Numbered from the stretch's first letter, positions 47,256 through 57,861 are shown. The stretch is 64,000 nucleotides of DNA from Diadophis punctatus similis (GCA_023053685.1 JALIGW010000002.1:253064239-253128238); one strand, 5' to 3'. Translations and numbers: made by a program. The notes: a model not told the origin generated them from the letters alone.

Positions 47256-47357
47256 CCTGCTTTATTTTTCTTGTCTGCCTGTTCCTTTAACAACACAGAC
47301 AGCTTCTTATCAGCTTTAAATTACAATGCAGTTTTAACTTTACTTCTTGAGCGATTT

Positions 47358-47371
47358 CTGGGCCCATAACC
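47358..47371 (-). promoter_or_regulatory. copia primer-binding site (initiator-tRNA type)
   Basis: On the coding strand, GGTTATGGGCCCAG directly follows the 5' LTR. It is complementary to the anticodon-arm region of initiator methionine tRNA, not to a tRNA 3' end. Drosophila copia uses the same half-tRNA primer. Copy 1 has it at 30579-30592. Confidence 0.85.
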
Positions 47372-47637
47372 TGTCAGAGTTACGCAATAAATCAGAAGCT
47401 TCAGAAGATAACTGCATTTTGCTGATTCAAATAACTTCTTTATAAGTAGAATAAAACATTAACAATACCACACTTTGTTTCAGATCACATGTTGAGATGT
47501 TTTCACAGCAATCTTTAATGGTGGACAGACTAAACCACACCCTTCTTCTTGCTAAGTTTCTGGACATGCTCAATTAACACTTCAGCCTGATTGGCTGACT
47601 CAATCACATGGCTCTCCCAGTCATGAATATTCCAACA
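47372..47637 (-). repeat. copia copy 2, 5' LTR
   Basis: 266 bp; pairs with 43017-43282. Confidence 0.95.
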
Positions 47638-47816
47638 AGATCGAAGGCAGCGTAGTTTCTAAATTTTCAAGTCCCAAAATTTCAAGTCTGGTTTCATAAG
47701 GTATTCTGTTGCGAACAGAGGAATGTAATACTCTTCTTGTGAAATATCTCTGGACATTCTCAATTGGGTTAATGTCTGATATGTAGTGTGGGTTCCAGAA
47801 AGATTTGCTAGAAATT
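47638..47816 (-). mobile_element. L2/CR1-group LINE, right of copia
   Basis: Continuation of 42550-43016 after the insertion (AGATCGAAGGCAGCG ... GTAGTGTGGGTTCC). Confidence 0.55.
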
Positions 47817-47824
47817 TCTTAGAG

Positions 47825-47947
47825 CAATGGCTTTCAAACCATTTAAGATGTGTGGACTTCAACTCCCAGAATTCTGCATGCTGGTTGGGGAGTTCTGGGA
47901 GTTGAAGATCCATACATCTTAAAAGTGGTCAAGTTTGAGAAACACTA
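47825..47947. mobile_element. Short hAT-like MITE
   Basis: Inverted ends CAATGGCTTTCAAACC and AGTTTGAGAAACACTA with mirrored TTCAACTCCCAGAA/TTCTGGGAGTTGAA inside. The flanks TCTTAGAG and TCTTAGCG match at 7 of 8. Confidence 0.75.
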
Positions 47948-47949
47948 TC

Positions 47950-48686
47950 TTAGCGTGGCCGCAGGAGGTTTTTTTTTTTTTTTTAAAAAAACATTCACCA
48001 AATCTTTGGGCGGCTACTGAGATGCTGCTTAGAAGTCCAGTTTTCCACAACATGGAAGGGACCATCACAAAGAGCATTGTGTCAGCAGAGATCACACCGG
48101 AAGAACCATCACAAGGAGCATTGATGTGCTACAAGATTTGGCTGAGCTTCGTGCATCTCCCAGGAGTTGAGCTCAGATCTCCACCGCTTCACCGCTTCAC
48201 TCCCTTTGCCCACCTCTTCGTCCTGAAGACGGGACGTCGTTGTGCGTAGCCCCGTTTCCACCACAAGTATATCGTCTTTCACAACTCTTCCACTCTGCTT
48301 TTGTTCCTTGGCCTAATCATCAGCCACCCACCCTAATCGTTCCCACCCTTTGTCCCCTGTTGACAACACTGCCCTGGGTAACAGGAAATCTTTCCCGTCC
48401 CAGGCATTGTGTGGGTCAGGAAGTCTTCGACAATGGAGAACAGAAACGGCAGGATGTGTCTTGCATTTTTTAAGGGAGGGCAGTGATGGGGTGTCACACA
48501 GAGTCCTAGGTTGTGCCTGAAGAAACTGGGGTGCTTCCCCCCGGGGTGCTCTCTCTAATAGCTGTCCTCCTCAGCCCTCAATTTGACCTCACTTTTTTTT
48601 TTTGGACACCCAGATTCTGCCTCCCAGGTCTCCTCTCCTAGTGTCGGATGGAGTGATGAGGGTGTGGAAGAGAGATCTAAAGGAGG
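47950..48686 (+). promoter_or_regulatory. NOTCH4: NOTCH4 upstream region and 5' leader
   Basis: This mostly unique stretch lies directly before the NOTCH4 start codon. ETS-like cores (ACAGGAAAT at 48381, TCAGGAAGT at 48416) would suit an endothelial gene. No TATA box or transcription start could be fixed. Assignment as promoter is positional. Confidence 0.35.
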
Positions 48687-48729
48687 ATGAAACCGTTGCT
48701 ACTGCTTATGTTGATCCCGTTTGCTGGAG
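48687..48729 (+). CDS. NOTCH4: NOTCH4 exon 1 (signal peptide)
   Basis: ATG opens MKPLLLLMLIPFAG, a short basic-then-hydrophobic signal peptide that would send the receptor into the secretory pathway. The exon ends in phase 1 at GTAAGT. Joined to exon 2 it gives ...FAGAESCPRMPCKNGG, a sensible cleavage region before EGF1. Vertebrate NOTCH genes likewise have a tiny phase-1 signal-peptide exon followed by a long intron. The choice of ATG rests on this join and on the AGGAGG-ATGA context; no other ATG in frame precedes it nearby. Confidence 0.8.
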
Positions 48730-49148
48730 GTAAGTTAAAAAGAGGAGCATAAGTAGAATGCAGTAGATTTTTACATGAAGGCTTTGCGTAGTGTCCTTAA
48801 TGAATTATCTCTTTTTCCCTGTCTGTCCAATACCCTGATGCCTAAACTCATCTTACAGACTGATTTCCTGCCGCCAGAAAAACTAACCATCCCGTTGGCG
48901 TCTCAGTTTCTAGCTTGCCCAATTTTTGTTAATTTTTAAGGCTTCATGTTTCAATGTTTGTAACGTTTCAATGTTTTTATAGTCTTGTTTTTATGATGCG
49001 GTGGGCCGCCTAGACCTGCTCAAAAGTGAGATGGGTGACATATTATTTACTTAATTAAATAACCAAGGTTTGTATGTTGCAAAAAAATGCAACAACTAAG
49101 TCTTGATCCGATCTCGTTTATTTGATTGCATGTTTATCAAATTTATAT
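48730..49148 (+). other. NOTCH4 intron 1, proximal part
   Basis: A LINE 3'-end remnant (GCGGTGGGCCGCCTAGACC) lies near 48998-49020. Otherwise unrecognised. Confidence 0.4.
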
Positions 49149-49385
49149 GGGCTGTGGTGGCGCAGTGGTTAGAATGCAGTACTGCAAACTAATTCTGCTG
49201 ACTGCTGGCTGCCAGCAATTTGGCAGTTGGATTCTCCCCAGGCTCAAGGTTGACTCAGCCTTCCATCTTTCTGAAGTCGGTAAAATGAGAACCCAGATTG
49301 TTGGGGGCAATATGCTGACTCTGTAAGCCACTTAGAAAGGGCTAAAAAGCACTGTGAAGTGGTATATAAGTCTAAGTGCTTTTTA
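49149..49385 (+). mobile_element. Squamate tRNA-derived SINE
   Basis: GCTGTGGTGGCGCAGTGGTT to AAGTCTAAGTGCT. The tail motif reappears at 49866-49890 (AAGTCTAAGTGCTATTGC) after about 480 bp of AT-rich sequence, so the tail was apparently split by an insertion. Confidence 0.85.
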
Positions 49386-50604
49386 CTTATAATAGTTTTT
49401 TTACTATGACTTTTATAGCTTATTATAACAAATATAAATTGACAGTGGTATTTTAGAAAAATAAATGTGAATCATTTAATATGACAAGTACAATAATAAC
49501 TACTAAAGTAGTTAAGAAATAGGTAACAAACCTTACCATAACAATCTCATCTTTACTATTTCAAAAAGATTTAATGAAATTATATTAGTAAAAGAAAAAC
49601 GAGGGTCAATTATTAATTTACTATATTTTATGGAACAAAGTCAATTATTAGTAGAAGTAAGAACATGCTATATATTTTAAGACCAAGTAAATAAATAGAA
49701 AGGTAAACATTTTCACTCACGGATAATATTTAAAAAAAGTTATCCGATGAAAGCTTATTGTATAGAGGAGGATAGAACACTCCTAACTGTATGTTTTATG
49801 TGTGTATTGTTTCATGTTGTATTTTTGTGTGTGTTTAATAAAAATAAAAAATAAAATAAAAAAAAGTCTAAGTGCTATTGCTATTGTTATTGCTATATAG
49901 CCAGCCATCTCATAAAACGTGATTCTGGGCGGCCTACAGCAATCAAATAATGACATAATATAAAAGTAGGCATTATAAAAAGATATAATGGGCACCTAGC
50001 TATAATGGAGCTATCTAAGCATATCTCCGGTTCCTTGCGAGGCCCATGCCTGGATGACATAACCAGATCTCGGGGGACTTCTGGAATATCAAGAATATTA
50101 TGGTTTAAGTGTGTTGCACACACAACACCAGAGAAGATAGATTGCAGCTTTTAATCAAACCTTGGAGCAGTTTCAGTGCAGTTTTTCAGCAAGGTTTTTG
50201 TTTGTGTGTATGTGTGTGTATGTATCTTTGTGTTCTAGTGTTGATGTCCACAAAGAGCTTGCTGGATCTATCTATTGTTAACCGTTTTGTGGTACCTTGT
50301 AGACCAGTACAGTTGCTATTGTGTAAATGTCACGGATGGCAGCACATCTCTCTGTATGTTCACAGACTCTTGTACAATTGTACCTCTGGTTGTTAGGTTA
50401 AAAAAAAAAAGCTTTCGGCAGAATATGGAGCAGAGCAACCTGAAAAAAAAGGATGTTAGGATGTTGCCTTCTTCGTTGCATCTGAAATATTCTCCTTAAC
50501 AAGATTTACCTAGCAGCACATTCGGATTGCTTCTTTACGAAGCTAAAAACCTTCTGTTCTCTTAGATAATTACAATATTCTGGAATTTAAAATGTTGCTT
50601 TACA
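49386..50604. other. Intron 1 AT-rich and unassigned sequence
   Basis: 49386-49865 is AT-rich with AATAAAAATAAAAA near its end, perhaps a retroposed insertion in the SINE tail. 49900-50604 shows no recognised exon or repeat apart from a (GTGT) patch near 50200. Confidence 0.35.
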
Positions 50605-51050
50605 GAGTAAGAGAGTTGGAAGGGACCTTGTAGGTCATCTAGTCCAACCCCCACGCTCAAACAGGAGTCCCTACACCATTTCCGACAAATGGCAGTCCAA
50701 TTTCCTCTTGAAAGTCTCAATTGTTGGAGCTCTCACAACCTCTGAAGGCAAGCTGTTCCACTGGTTGATCGCTCTCACCGTCAGAAAGTTTCTCCTTATT
50801 TCCAGGTTGAATCTCTCCTTGGTCAGTTTCCATCCATTATTCCTTGTCTGGGGTTCAGGTGCTTTGGAAAACAGCCTGATCCCCTCCTCTCTGTGGTAGC
50901 CCCTCAAGTATTGGAACACTGCTATCATGTCTCCTCTGGTCCTTCTCTTCGCTAGACTGGCCATGCCCTGTTCCTGCAACCACTCTTCATATGTTTTAGT
51001 TTCTAGGCCCCTAATCATCCAGGTTGCTCTCCTCTGCATTTTCTCTAGAG

Positions 51051-51871
51051 CAACCTTTTTTGGTTCGCGTGCCAAAAAGGAGGGGCGTGGGGGGTCAGGC
51101 GCATGGTGCCCACATCCATAATTCCATGCGCACCCGCGCATGTGCGCATGACCCCTCCCGCTCCCGGCACGCGATGGCACACCCGTTTTTCACTCTCCCC
51201 AGGCTTCAGAGCCTTTCTAGGAAGCTGGGGAGTGACGGAGTGAGAATTAATCTCACAGAGGTGTTGTTTGATCTTTTCCCGGAATTCAGACATTAGAAAA
51301 GAAACCATAGTTTAAAGTTCTAATTAAAATATTTATTTCGGTACAAAAACAATAAATCCTGATTAATTACATGTCTGATATAAAATGTGACTTCCCTCAT
51401 CAGAAGCCAGAAGAAGAAGGATAGAGCGGAGATTGGAATGCACACATGCGTACAAGAACATATCAATCACGTGCTCAGGAATAAACCATTATATTTGATA
51501 GGGATGCATCTCCCTGCATATACATGTAACAGGCAATAAATCACACCGTGACAAGGAGGGTGAAAATGGCCTCCCCCCCTGGAGGCCCTCTGGAGGCCAT
51601 AAATGGCCCATTTCAAGTTGGGGTGGGGAAGGCCATTTTCGCCCTCCCCAGGCTCCTAGAAAGGCCCTGGAGCTTGGGGAGAGCAAAAAACGGGCCTTCC
51701 CCCCCCCCTTCAGAGACTGAAAACAGGTTGTTTCCCGACTCCCAGTGGGCCTAGAAGGCCCAAAAATCAGCTGGCCAGCGTGCACATGCACACCGGACCT
51801 GAGCTCATGTGCCCACGGATATGGCTCCATGAGCCACTTGTGACACGCATGCCATAGGTTTGCCATCACGG
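51051..51871. mobile_element. hAT element within CR1, TSD CTCTAGAG
   Basis: It is flanked by CTCTAGAG (51043-51050, 51872-51879) and related to the GTGATGGCGAACC family by its right end (ATGCCATAGGTTTGCCATCAC). It contains a further insertion at 51237-51547. Confidence 0.88.
51237..51547. mobile_element. Insertion inside the hAT element, 5-bp repeat GTGAC
   Basis: A 311-bp AT-richer segment, foreign to the hAT family, is bounded by GTGAC (51232-51236, 51548-51552). It carries AATAAA-like motifs. TG/CA ends are not clear, so solo LTR is only one option. Confidence 0.45.
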
Positions 51872-52790
51872 CTCTAGAGTCTCGACGTCTTTTTTGTAGT
51901 GTGGTGACCGAAACTGGATGCAGTACTCTAGGTGTGGTCTAACTAAGGCTTTATAGAGGGTATTAGTTCCTCCCTAGACCTAGATTGTATCCCTCTATTA
52001 ATGCAGCTTAGGATTGTGTTGGCTTTTTTGGCTGCAGCTGCACACTGCTGGCTCATGTTTAGCTGGTTGTCTATTAAGACTCCAAGATCTCTCTCACAGT
52101 CACTGCTATTGAGTGTGGTTTCACCCAGTCTGTATGTATATTTTTGGTTTTTCTTACCTAAGTGTAGGACTTTACTTTTCTCTGCATTGAATTTCATTTT
52201 ATTAGATAGGCCCCAGTGTTCAAGTCTGTCAAGATCCATCTGGATCTTGAGCCTGTCCTCTGAGGTGTTAGCTATTCCTGCCAGCTTAGTATCATCTGCA
52301 AATTTGGCTAGTTCCCCTTCTGTTCCCTCATCTAGGTCATTTATGAAGATATTAAAGAGTACTGGGCCTAAGACGGAACCTTGTGGTACCCCACAGCTTA
52401 CTTCTCTCCATGTAGACTTAGACCCATTAAGGACTACTTGTTGAGTACGGTTAGTCAGCCAGTTGTAAATCCATCTGGTGGTGTAGCTGTCTATCCCACT
52501 TTTTTCTAGCTTACGAAGAAGTAGGTTGTGGTCTACTTTGCCGAATGCTTTGCTGAAGTCTAAGTATATTATGTCCACAGTATTTCCCTGGTCTACTAAT
52601 TTAGTCACAGTGTTGAAGAATGAAATGAGATTGGTTTGGCATGTTGATATTGTTATCATGGTTGGATGCACAGTCAGCCAGAGGTTTAGACCGAGTTTGG
52701 TAATTTTTATCCACTCGACCTGGGAGAGGCAGATGTTGAGTTTTGCTGGTGTTAAAGGCATCCTAAGCTCTTCCAAGTAAAGCTGCCTTT

Positions 52791-53445
52791 GGCAATTGAC
52801 TGATGATGTTTTTGTCAATGCCGATGGTGTTCAAATGGTACTCCAGATGCTTTGGGATCACCCCCAAGGCGCCTGTTACTATTGGTACAGACTTTGCTTT
52901 CTTTTCCCACAATTATTCTATTTCTATTTTCAGGTCTTTGTATTTTGTTACCTTGATATTGTTGTTATTATAATATTATATGATTATGGTTCATTGCACA
53001 GTCAAGCAGACAGGGCGGCTGTGACAGTCATAAGTGTGAGGATTGGTCGTAAGTCACTTTTTTATACTTGTTGTAACTTTGAATGGGTCACTAAACAAAT
53101 GGATGCATGTTGAGGACTATCTGTAGATGAAGCTCATTCAGAACGCACATAGAAAAACAGTTGTGACATGTTGTCTATTTACAGGGGAATAGCACTAAAA
53201 GGCCCAGGTTGTGCTTAAACTGCACCAGGTATGGGTTAGGAATGAAGTAAAGGTAATATGTTAAATTTATTGGCCACCCGGAATCACCTTGTAGTTAAGA
53301 TGAGCGGCAAATAAATTTAATAAATAAACAAAATAAATAAATAAATATCAGAAGGGCACAGCAGAAAAAGACCCCAAACTGTCAGGACATGTTTGGGCCG
53401 AAGTTAGGGGCAAATGGGAGAGACCCTTACCCTGTCTTCATTTAC
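52791..53445. other. Repeat-like intron sequence
   Basis: 52791-52960 looks like a decayed LINE coding part on the minus strand. 53030-53130 resembles the TTACAAC MITE family. 53250-53345 is a LINE-like 3' end with (AAAT)n. No host exon seen. Confidence 0.4.
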
Positions 53446-54323
53446 CGTGTTTTCCCAAAAATATGACCTACCCTGAAAGTAAATCCTAGCTTGACTTTTA
53501 CATGTGTGCCCAATATAAGCCCTACCCCCAAAATAAGCCCTAATTAAAATCCCACCCACTCCAGGTAAAAATTAAGCTAGGATGGTGTGGTGTGGTTGTG
53601 GAGCTGCTCTACTGCTTCCCTTTAATTTAATTTAATTTAATTTAATAGATTTGTATGCCGCCCAACTCCCGGGGGACTCTGGGCGGATCACAGCATGTCA
53701 AATCCATTACAAATAAAAAACATATAACAGTTAAAAAGATATAAAAATTAAAAAATCTCCAACATTCATAACTAAGGGGGGGAGACCCAAGTATAGTCTG
53801 CTCGGTCTCACTTTCACCCCGCCTGCCGGAAGAGCCAAGTTTTTATTGCTTTACGGAAGGCCAGCAGGGTGGGGATGGCCCTGATCTCTGGAGGGAGTTG
53901 GTTCCACAGGGAGGGAGCTCCCACAGAGAAGGCTCTCCCCCTCGGCCCCGCCAACCGGCATTGCTTGGTCGATGGGACCTGGAGGAGACCAACTCTGTGG
54001 ACAGTTGCAGCCAGGTCTCGCACACCCTTGCTGGCCCATTTCTTCTTCAGCCGGCAAGGCTTTCCCGAAGGCCTCTGCAGCCGATAACAGAGCTCCAGAT
54101 CAACCCAGAGCTCTGTTATCGGCTGCAGAGGCCTACAGAAAAGCCTTCCTGGCCACAGAAGAAGTTACTGAAGGCCTCTGACTGCGAAAAGGAAGCCGGG
54201 GGCGACAAGTGCAAGTGAGGTGAATCAGTGGACGACCCTCCCTCCCCAAAATAAGACCTGGTGCCTTTTTTGGTGGCAAAAAAAATAAAAGACCCGGTCT
54301 TATTTTTGGGGAAACATGGGTAT
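53446..54323. mobile_element. DNA transposon with TACCGTGTTT ends, carrying a LINE piece
   Basis: Left end TACCGTGTTTTCCCAAAAATA and right end TATTTTTGGGGAAACATGGG are inverted repeats. The family also occurs at 58815-58930. Inside, about 53640-54030, is a LINE fragment whose minus strand encodes GRAFSVGAPSLWNQLPPEIR, typical of an L2/CR1-group RT C-terminus. Confidence 0.7.
54070..54133. repeat. Perfect 26-bp inverted repeat, 12-nt loop
   Basis: Arms 54070-54095 and 54108-54133 (GGCCTCTGCAGCCGATAACA... and its reverse complement) surround CAGATCAACCCA. It lies inside the LINE-bearing element and looks like a duplication inversion. Confidence 0.9.
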
Positions 54324-54491
54324 TAGGCTCGCCTAGGTTGATGTTTTTTGCAAAATTTTAAATTTGAAGTTAAAAAAAACCAAATGTCACCAGCCTTTTT
54401 TAAAAAAAGGGATAGAATAAATTCACCATTTGCAAAGGAACTGGGGAATGTTGCATGTTTAGTCACATGGAAGTTTCAATTCCCCATAATC

Positions 54492-55090
54492 CAGGGGTGG
54501 GTTCTAACTTGCCTCGCTGCCGGTTCACTTCCTCCTGCATTGCGTGGGCAATCATGTGCAAAGCTCGCACGCGCATGAGCAGTAGCAAACAATCCCCCCC
54601 AAAAAAGCCAAAACCAAGATGGCAACCGCATGCACAGTGCTGGAAACTCGGCTTCTGCGCATGTGCAGAAGAAAAAAAGCCCGGAAACCCCCCCCCTCAA
54701 AAAAAGCTGAAAACAAGATGGTGACTGCATGTACAGTGCCGGAAACTCAGCTTCTACGCATGTACAGAGGAAAAAAAACCCTGGAAAAAAATCCGCCCCC
54801 AAAATTGAAAAACCAACCCCCCCCCCCAAAGCTAAAAACAAGATGGAGACCGCATGCACAGTGCTAGAAACCTGGCTTCTGCGCATGTGCAAATGGAAAA
54901 AAAAATTCCCTGGAAACCCCCCCCCCAAAAAAAAACTTTAAAAAATTTCAAAAAAAATTCAAAAAAAAAAAGATGGCAGTGCCCACAGACCAGCACCGAC
55001 CGAATCGGTTCCATGATGTCATCGTGATGTCATCAGCAGGTCGCTACCGGTTCGGGCGAACCGGTCCGAACCGGGAGGAACCCACCTCTG
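54492..55090. mobile_element. hAT MITE (GGTGGGTTC family) with tandem internal units
   Basis: CAGGGGTGGGTTCTAAC to GAGGAACCCACCTCTG. The flanks CCATAATC and CCGTAATC match at 7 of 8. The inside repeats AAGATGG(C/T)...GCATG...CTTCTGCGCATG three or four times, separated by A and C runs. Confidence 0.85.
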
Positions 55091-55604
55091 CCGTAATCTA
55101 ATTATGGGTGTTACTTGGAAGAAACCTTCTTTCACCTGAAGATATCAAGCAAGAGATAGGACTTGATTTCTTCTGGACACAAATGTCAGTTCTAATGTTT
55201 AATCATAAGCTCCCTTTTTATTTCTCACAAAAGGCTGCAAATGGAGGTCGATGGGCTCCAAGGTTCTCTGAGGCAGCAAAAAAATGAATAAATTAACAAT
55301 TCCTTTCTTCCCCGGGACAGCCAAAGTCTGGAGAAAAAAATATCATTGTGGCTAACTTTACACCTTCCTCTCAGACATGGTATTTTTCTGGCTGCAGGAA
55401 ATGTGTTTGTATTCATCGCTCTGCATCCTGAGGATCATGTGATCTTATTGGGCCCCGATGGATTTTTCCATGAATGAATGAATGAATGAAGAATGAAGTC
55501 TAGCTGAGCCTGTCGACACCTATAGTAGTAATGCGGAAGACCTGACCATTGTTATTCTGAGGAGTTTAGTGACAAATTTTGATTTCTCCTTCATATTAAG
55601 AAAA
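55091..55604. other. No recognised feature (intron 1)
   Basis: A short (GAAT)n run near 55474-55495. Otherwise unrecognised. Confidence 0.3.
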
Positions 55605-55612
55605 GTCTAGAC

Positions 55613-55880
55613 CAGTGGTTCTCAACCTTCCTAATGCCGCAACCAGCGCCCTGCCCTGCGCCCCCACCGCGACCCATCTTGCCCCCCCCGCCCCCACTGC
55701 GCCCCCCGCCCCGCCGCCGCCATTTGGGTTCTTTTACCCTCTGCGCATGCACAAAGCATTCTGCACATGCGCAGAGGGTAAAAGAACCCAAATGGCAGTG
55801 TCTGGGCGAAGTCTCCCGACCCCTGTGAAAGTATCGTTCGACCCCCAAAGGGGTCGCGACCCCCAGGTTGAGAACCACTG
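55613..55880. mobile_element. hAT MITE, TSD GTCTAGAC
   Basis: CAGTGGTTCTCAACCTTCC to CAGGTTGAGAACCACTG, flanked by GTCTAGAC (55605-55612, 55881-55888). It is a shorter relative of 13574-14299 with the same GCGCATG foldback. Confidence 0.93.
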
Positions 55881-55975
55881 GTCTAGACGTTTAGAGTTCA
55901 TTCTCAGTTTTTCTTTTTTTACTATTGCTTACTGAATAAGGGAGGATGGGGAGGAATTTTCATCTAGCTTCAAGG

Positions 55976-56258
55976 CAGCGGTGAAATCTACTTACCTTCC
56001 ATCCCGGTTTGGAAGCGCGTGATTTGCGCACATGTGATTGCTGCACTCGCGTGCGCGCCACTGTCACACACACATTTTCACTCTCTGCACATGCGCAGAA
56101 GGCCTTGCGCATGCGCAGAGGGTTAAAAAAAGGAAATGGCGGCATCTGGCCGGGTGGGCGGAGCCTTGCGCTGCCGCCACTACCAGTTCTCCAAACCACC
56201 AGCGGCCGCCGCTACCGGTACGCCCAAACCGGGCCAAACCGGTAGCATTTCACCCCTG
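55976..56258. mobile_element. hAT MITE (GGTGAAAT family)
   Basis: CAGCGGTGAAATC to GCATTTCACCCCTG. The flanks CTTCAAGG and CTTCAAAG match at 7 of 8. Confidence 0.85.
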
Positions 56259-56668
56259 CTTCAAAGCTTTTGAAGTCATCTAGAACTAAGGAGAAAGTCA
56301 ACCTAGAACTAAGGAGAAATTTCCTGACAGTTAGGACAATTAATCAGTGGAACAACTTGCTTCTAGAAGTTGTGGGTGCTCCAAGAGCCGAAATCACCTC
56401 TCCCAACAAAAGTATTGGAACAGGTCACAGAATTTATAAAGAAGGCACAACTAACACAACACAACAAGAGCAAAGAACGACAAAAGGGCAAATCCAGAGC
56501 AGCTGAAGAAGCTTCTTGGATGAGAAGCGAAATGTCTTCAAAGAAAAACCAGAAAGTCCGGTTGCCTCTTGGAAAAAAAAGCACCTTTGGGACAATCATG
56601 ACCTGGGATGACTGAGAATCTCCATAGACATACAGGGTCTCTTGCTTGAGCAGAAGGTTGGACTAGAA
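56259..56668 (+). mobile_element. CR1 fragment and unknown repeat tail
   Basis: 56280-56380 is CR1 (RRNFLTVRTINQWNNL). 56500-56625 (GATGAGAAGCGAAATGTC ... AAGCACCTTTGGGACA) is a repeat also present at 12000 and 33340. 56635-56668 is the CR1 3' end, which resumes at 57523. Confidence 0.7.
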
Positions 56669-57522
56669 CAGGGGTCAGCAACCTGTAGCTCTGGAGCCGC
56701 ATGTGGCTCTTTCATCCCTCTGCTGCAGCTCCCTGTAACTCAAAATATGCATCACAGCAGTGGTGGGTTTCTACCGGTGCGGTCCACTCTATAGCACCGG
56801 TAGCGGCCCGCTGGTGACGTCACAGTACCGGTGCGGTCGGTTGCCAGTGCCTGGGCACCGCCATTAAAAAAAAATTTTTTTTTTAAATTTTTAAAAAAAT
56901 TTTCTTCTGCGCATGCCCAGAAGCCGAGCTTCCGGCACTGCGCATGCACTGCCTTCCTACCCCACAGTGAGTCCAAGCAGGGGAGGATGGCTGAGGGAGC
57001 GCGTGAGACACTGAAAGAATGGGCGGCAGGAGCTATCTCCATTCCCCTCCTTTCAGCAGTCCGAGAAGCCATGAACGCGTGGTGATAATCCCAGGCGTTT
57101 TCACACGTTTGAGGCTTCTTGAGCTGCTGAGGGGAGGGGGAATGGGCGGCAGGACCTATCTCAGTTCCCCTCCCTTCAGCAGTCCAAGAAGCCCCGCCCA
57201 CCCGGTCACATGGCCGGCAAGCCACACCCACAAAATAAGCCACGCCCACAGAGTGGTAGTAAAAAATTAGGCATCACAGCTGCCAATGTGCGACACTCAC
57301 CGACGTGCAATTTATTAAGCTTTTCGACCCCCGATAGGCCAACCATGGATAAATCCAAGAAAAGAAAAGTTTCAGAAGAAAACAGAACCTTTAATTCAAC
57401 TATATATGCTAGTTTTGTAGCCGCTCAGGAAATAGTCAGGGTTTTGTGGCTCCCAGCGTTTTCTTTTCTGTGGAAAATGGGTCCAAATGGCTCTCTTGAG
57501 TATTTAAGGTTGCCAACGCCTG
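56669..57522 (+). mobile_element. hAT element with transposase N-terminal remnant, TSD GACTAGAA
   Basis: CAGGGGTCAGCAACCTGTAG to AGGTTGCCAACGCCTG, flanked by GACTAGAA (56661-56668, 57523-57530). On the right it keeps a reading MDKSKKRKVSEENRTFN (from 57344), which resembles the N-terminus of Charlie-type hAT transposases. It then truncates, so the element is a deletion derivative of an autonomous copy. A second hAT (56758-57271) is nested in it. Confidence 0.88.
56758..57271. mobile_element. hAT MITE nested in another hAT, TSD CATCACAG
   Basis: It starts CAGTGGTGGGTTTCTACCGG. Flanked by CATCACAG (56750-56757, 57272-57279). The right end (AGTGGTAGTAAAAAATTAGG) is shortened relative to 57933-58570. 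Confidence 0.88.
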
Positions 57523-57785
57523 GACTAGAAGATCTCCAAAATCCCCTCCAAGTCTGTTATTGTACATTTTGTGTTCATTGTCTCTGGACCCAAAAGAACC
57601 AATTGCCTGGGCACCTGATCCCTAGTTTGACATTTGGCAAAACAACATCTCCAATCTGTTTGATGATGTGGCTTATTTTTTTACTCTGGATTTAATTCTC
57701 CCAGACACACACTTCTATCTGCAACTATTAAGGTAAGAGCCCTTTTTTTAAAAAAAATAATCTCTTGGTGTTTCCGTTTTCCCAG

Positions 57786-57861
57786 CTGAATCTTGTCCTC
57801 GGATGCCCTGCAAGAATGGCGGGACTTGTTTGAAGCACTCCAATGGGACGTCTTCTTGCCT
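57786..57861 (+). CDS. NOTCH4: NOTCH4 exon 2 (start of EGF1)
   Basis: TTTTCCCAG acceptor, 76 nt, GTAAGT donor. Entered in phase 1 it reads ESCPRMPCKNGGTCLKHSNG and ends within SSC-L. It contributes cysteines 1-4 of the first EGF repeat, with the typical CxNGGTC core. Joined to exon 3 it completes CLCSPGYVGDRC. EGF1 belongs to the extracellular ligand-receptor ectodomain. Intron 1 before it is about 9 kb and full of repeats. Confidence 0.9.

Larger units (their letters stand above)
43017..47637 (-). mobile_element. Ty1/copia LTR retrotransposon, copy 2 (apparently intact)
   Basis: The 266-bp LTRs at 43017-43282 and 47372-47637 are identical by my reading. The 5-bp duplication AGATC flanks the element (43012-43016, 47638-47642). 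One uninterrupted gag-pol frame fills the interior. The primer-binding site and polypurine tract are in place. Identical LTRs and an open frame mean a very recent insertion. Confidence 0.96.
50605..52790 (-). mobile_element. CR1 LINE with RT domain, split by a hAT element
   Basis: The 3' part (50605-51042) encodes MIRGLETKTYEEWLQEQGMA through LSEMV. The 5' part (51880-52790) encodes the reverse transcriptase palm, with IIYLDFSKAFGKVDHNLL, GVPQGSVLGPVLFNIFIND and KFADDTKLAG (the YADD-type active site reads FADD). It is the longest CR1 copy here. A first-strand reading is open for about 290 residues. Confidence 0.93.

Noticed and set aside
52001..52444. Plus-strand 147-codon frame opposite CR1 RT
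   Set aside because: Antisense shadow of the CR1 reverse transcriptase.
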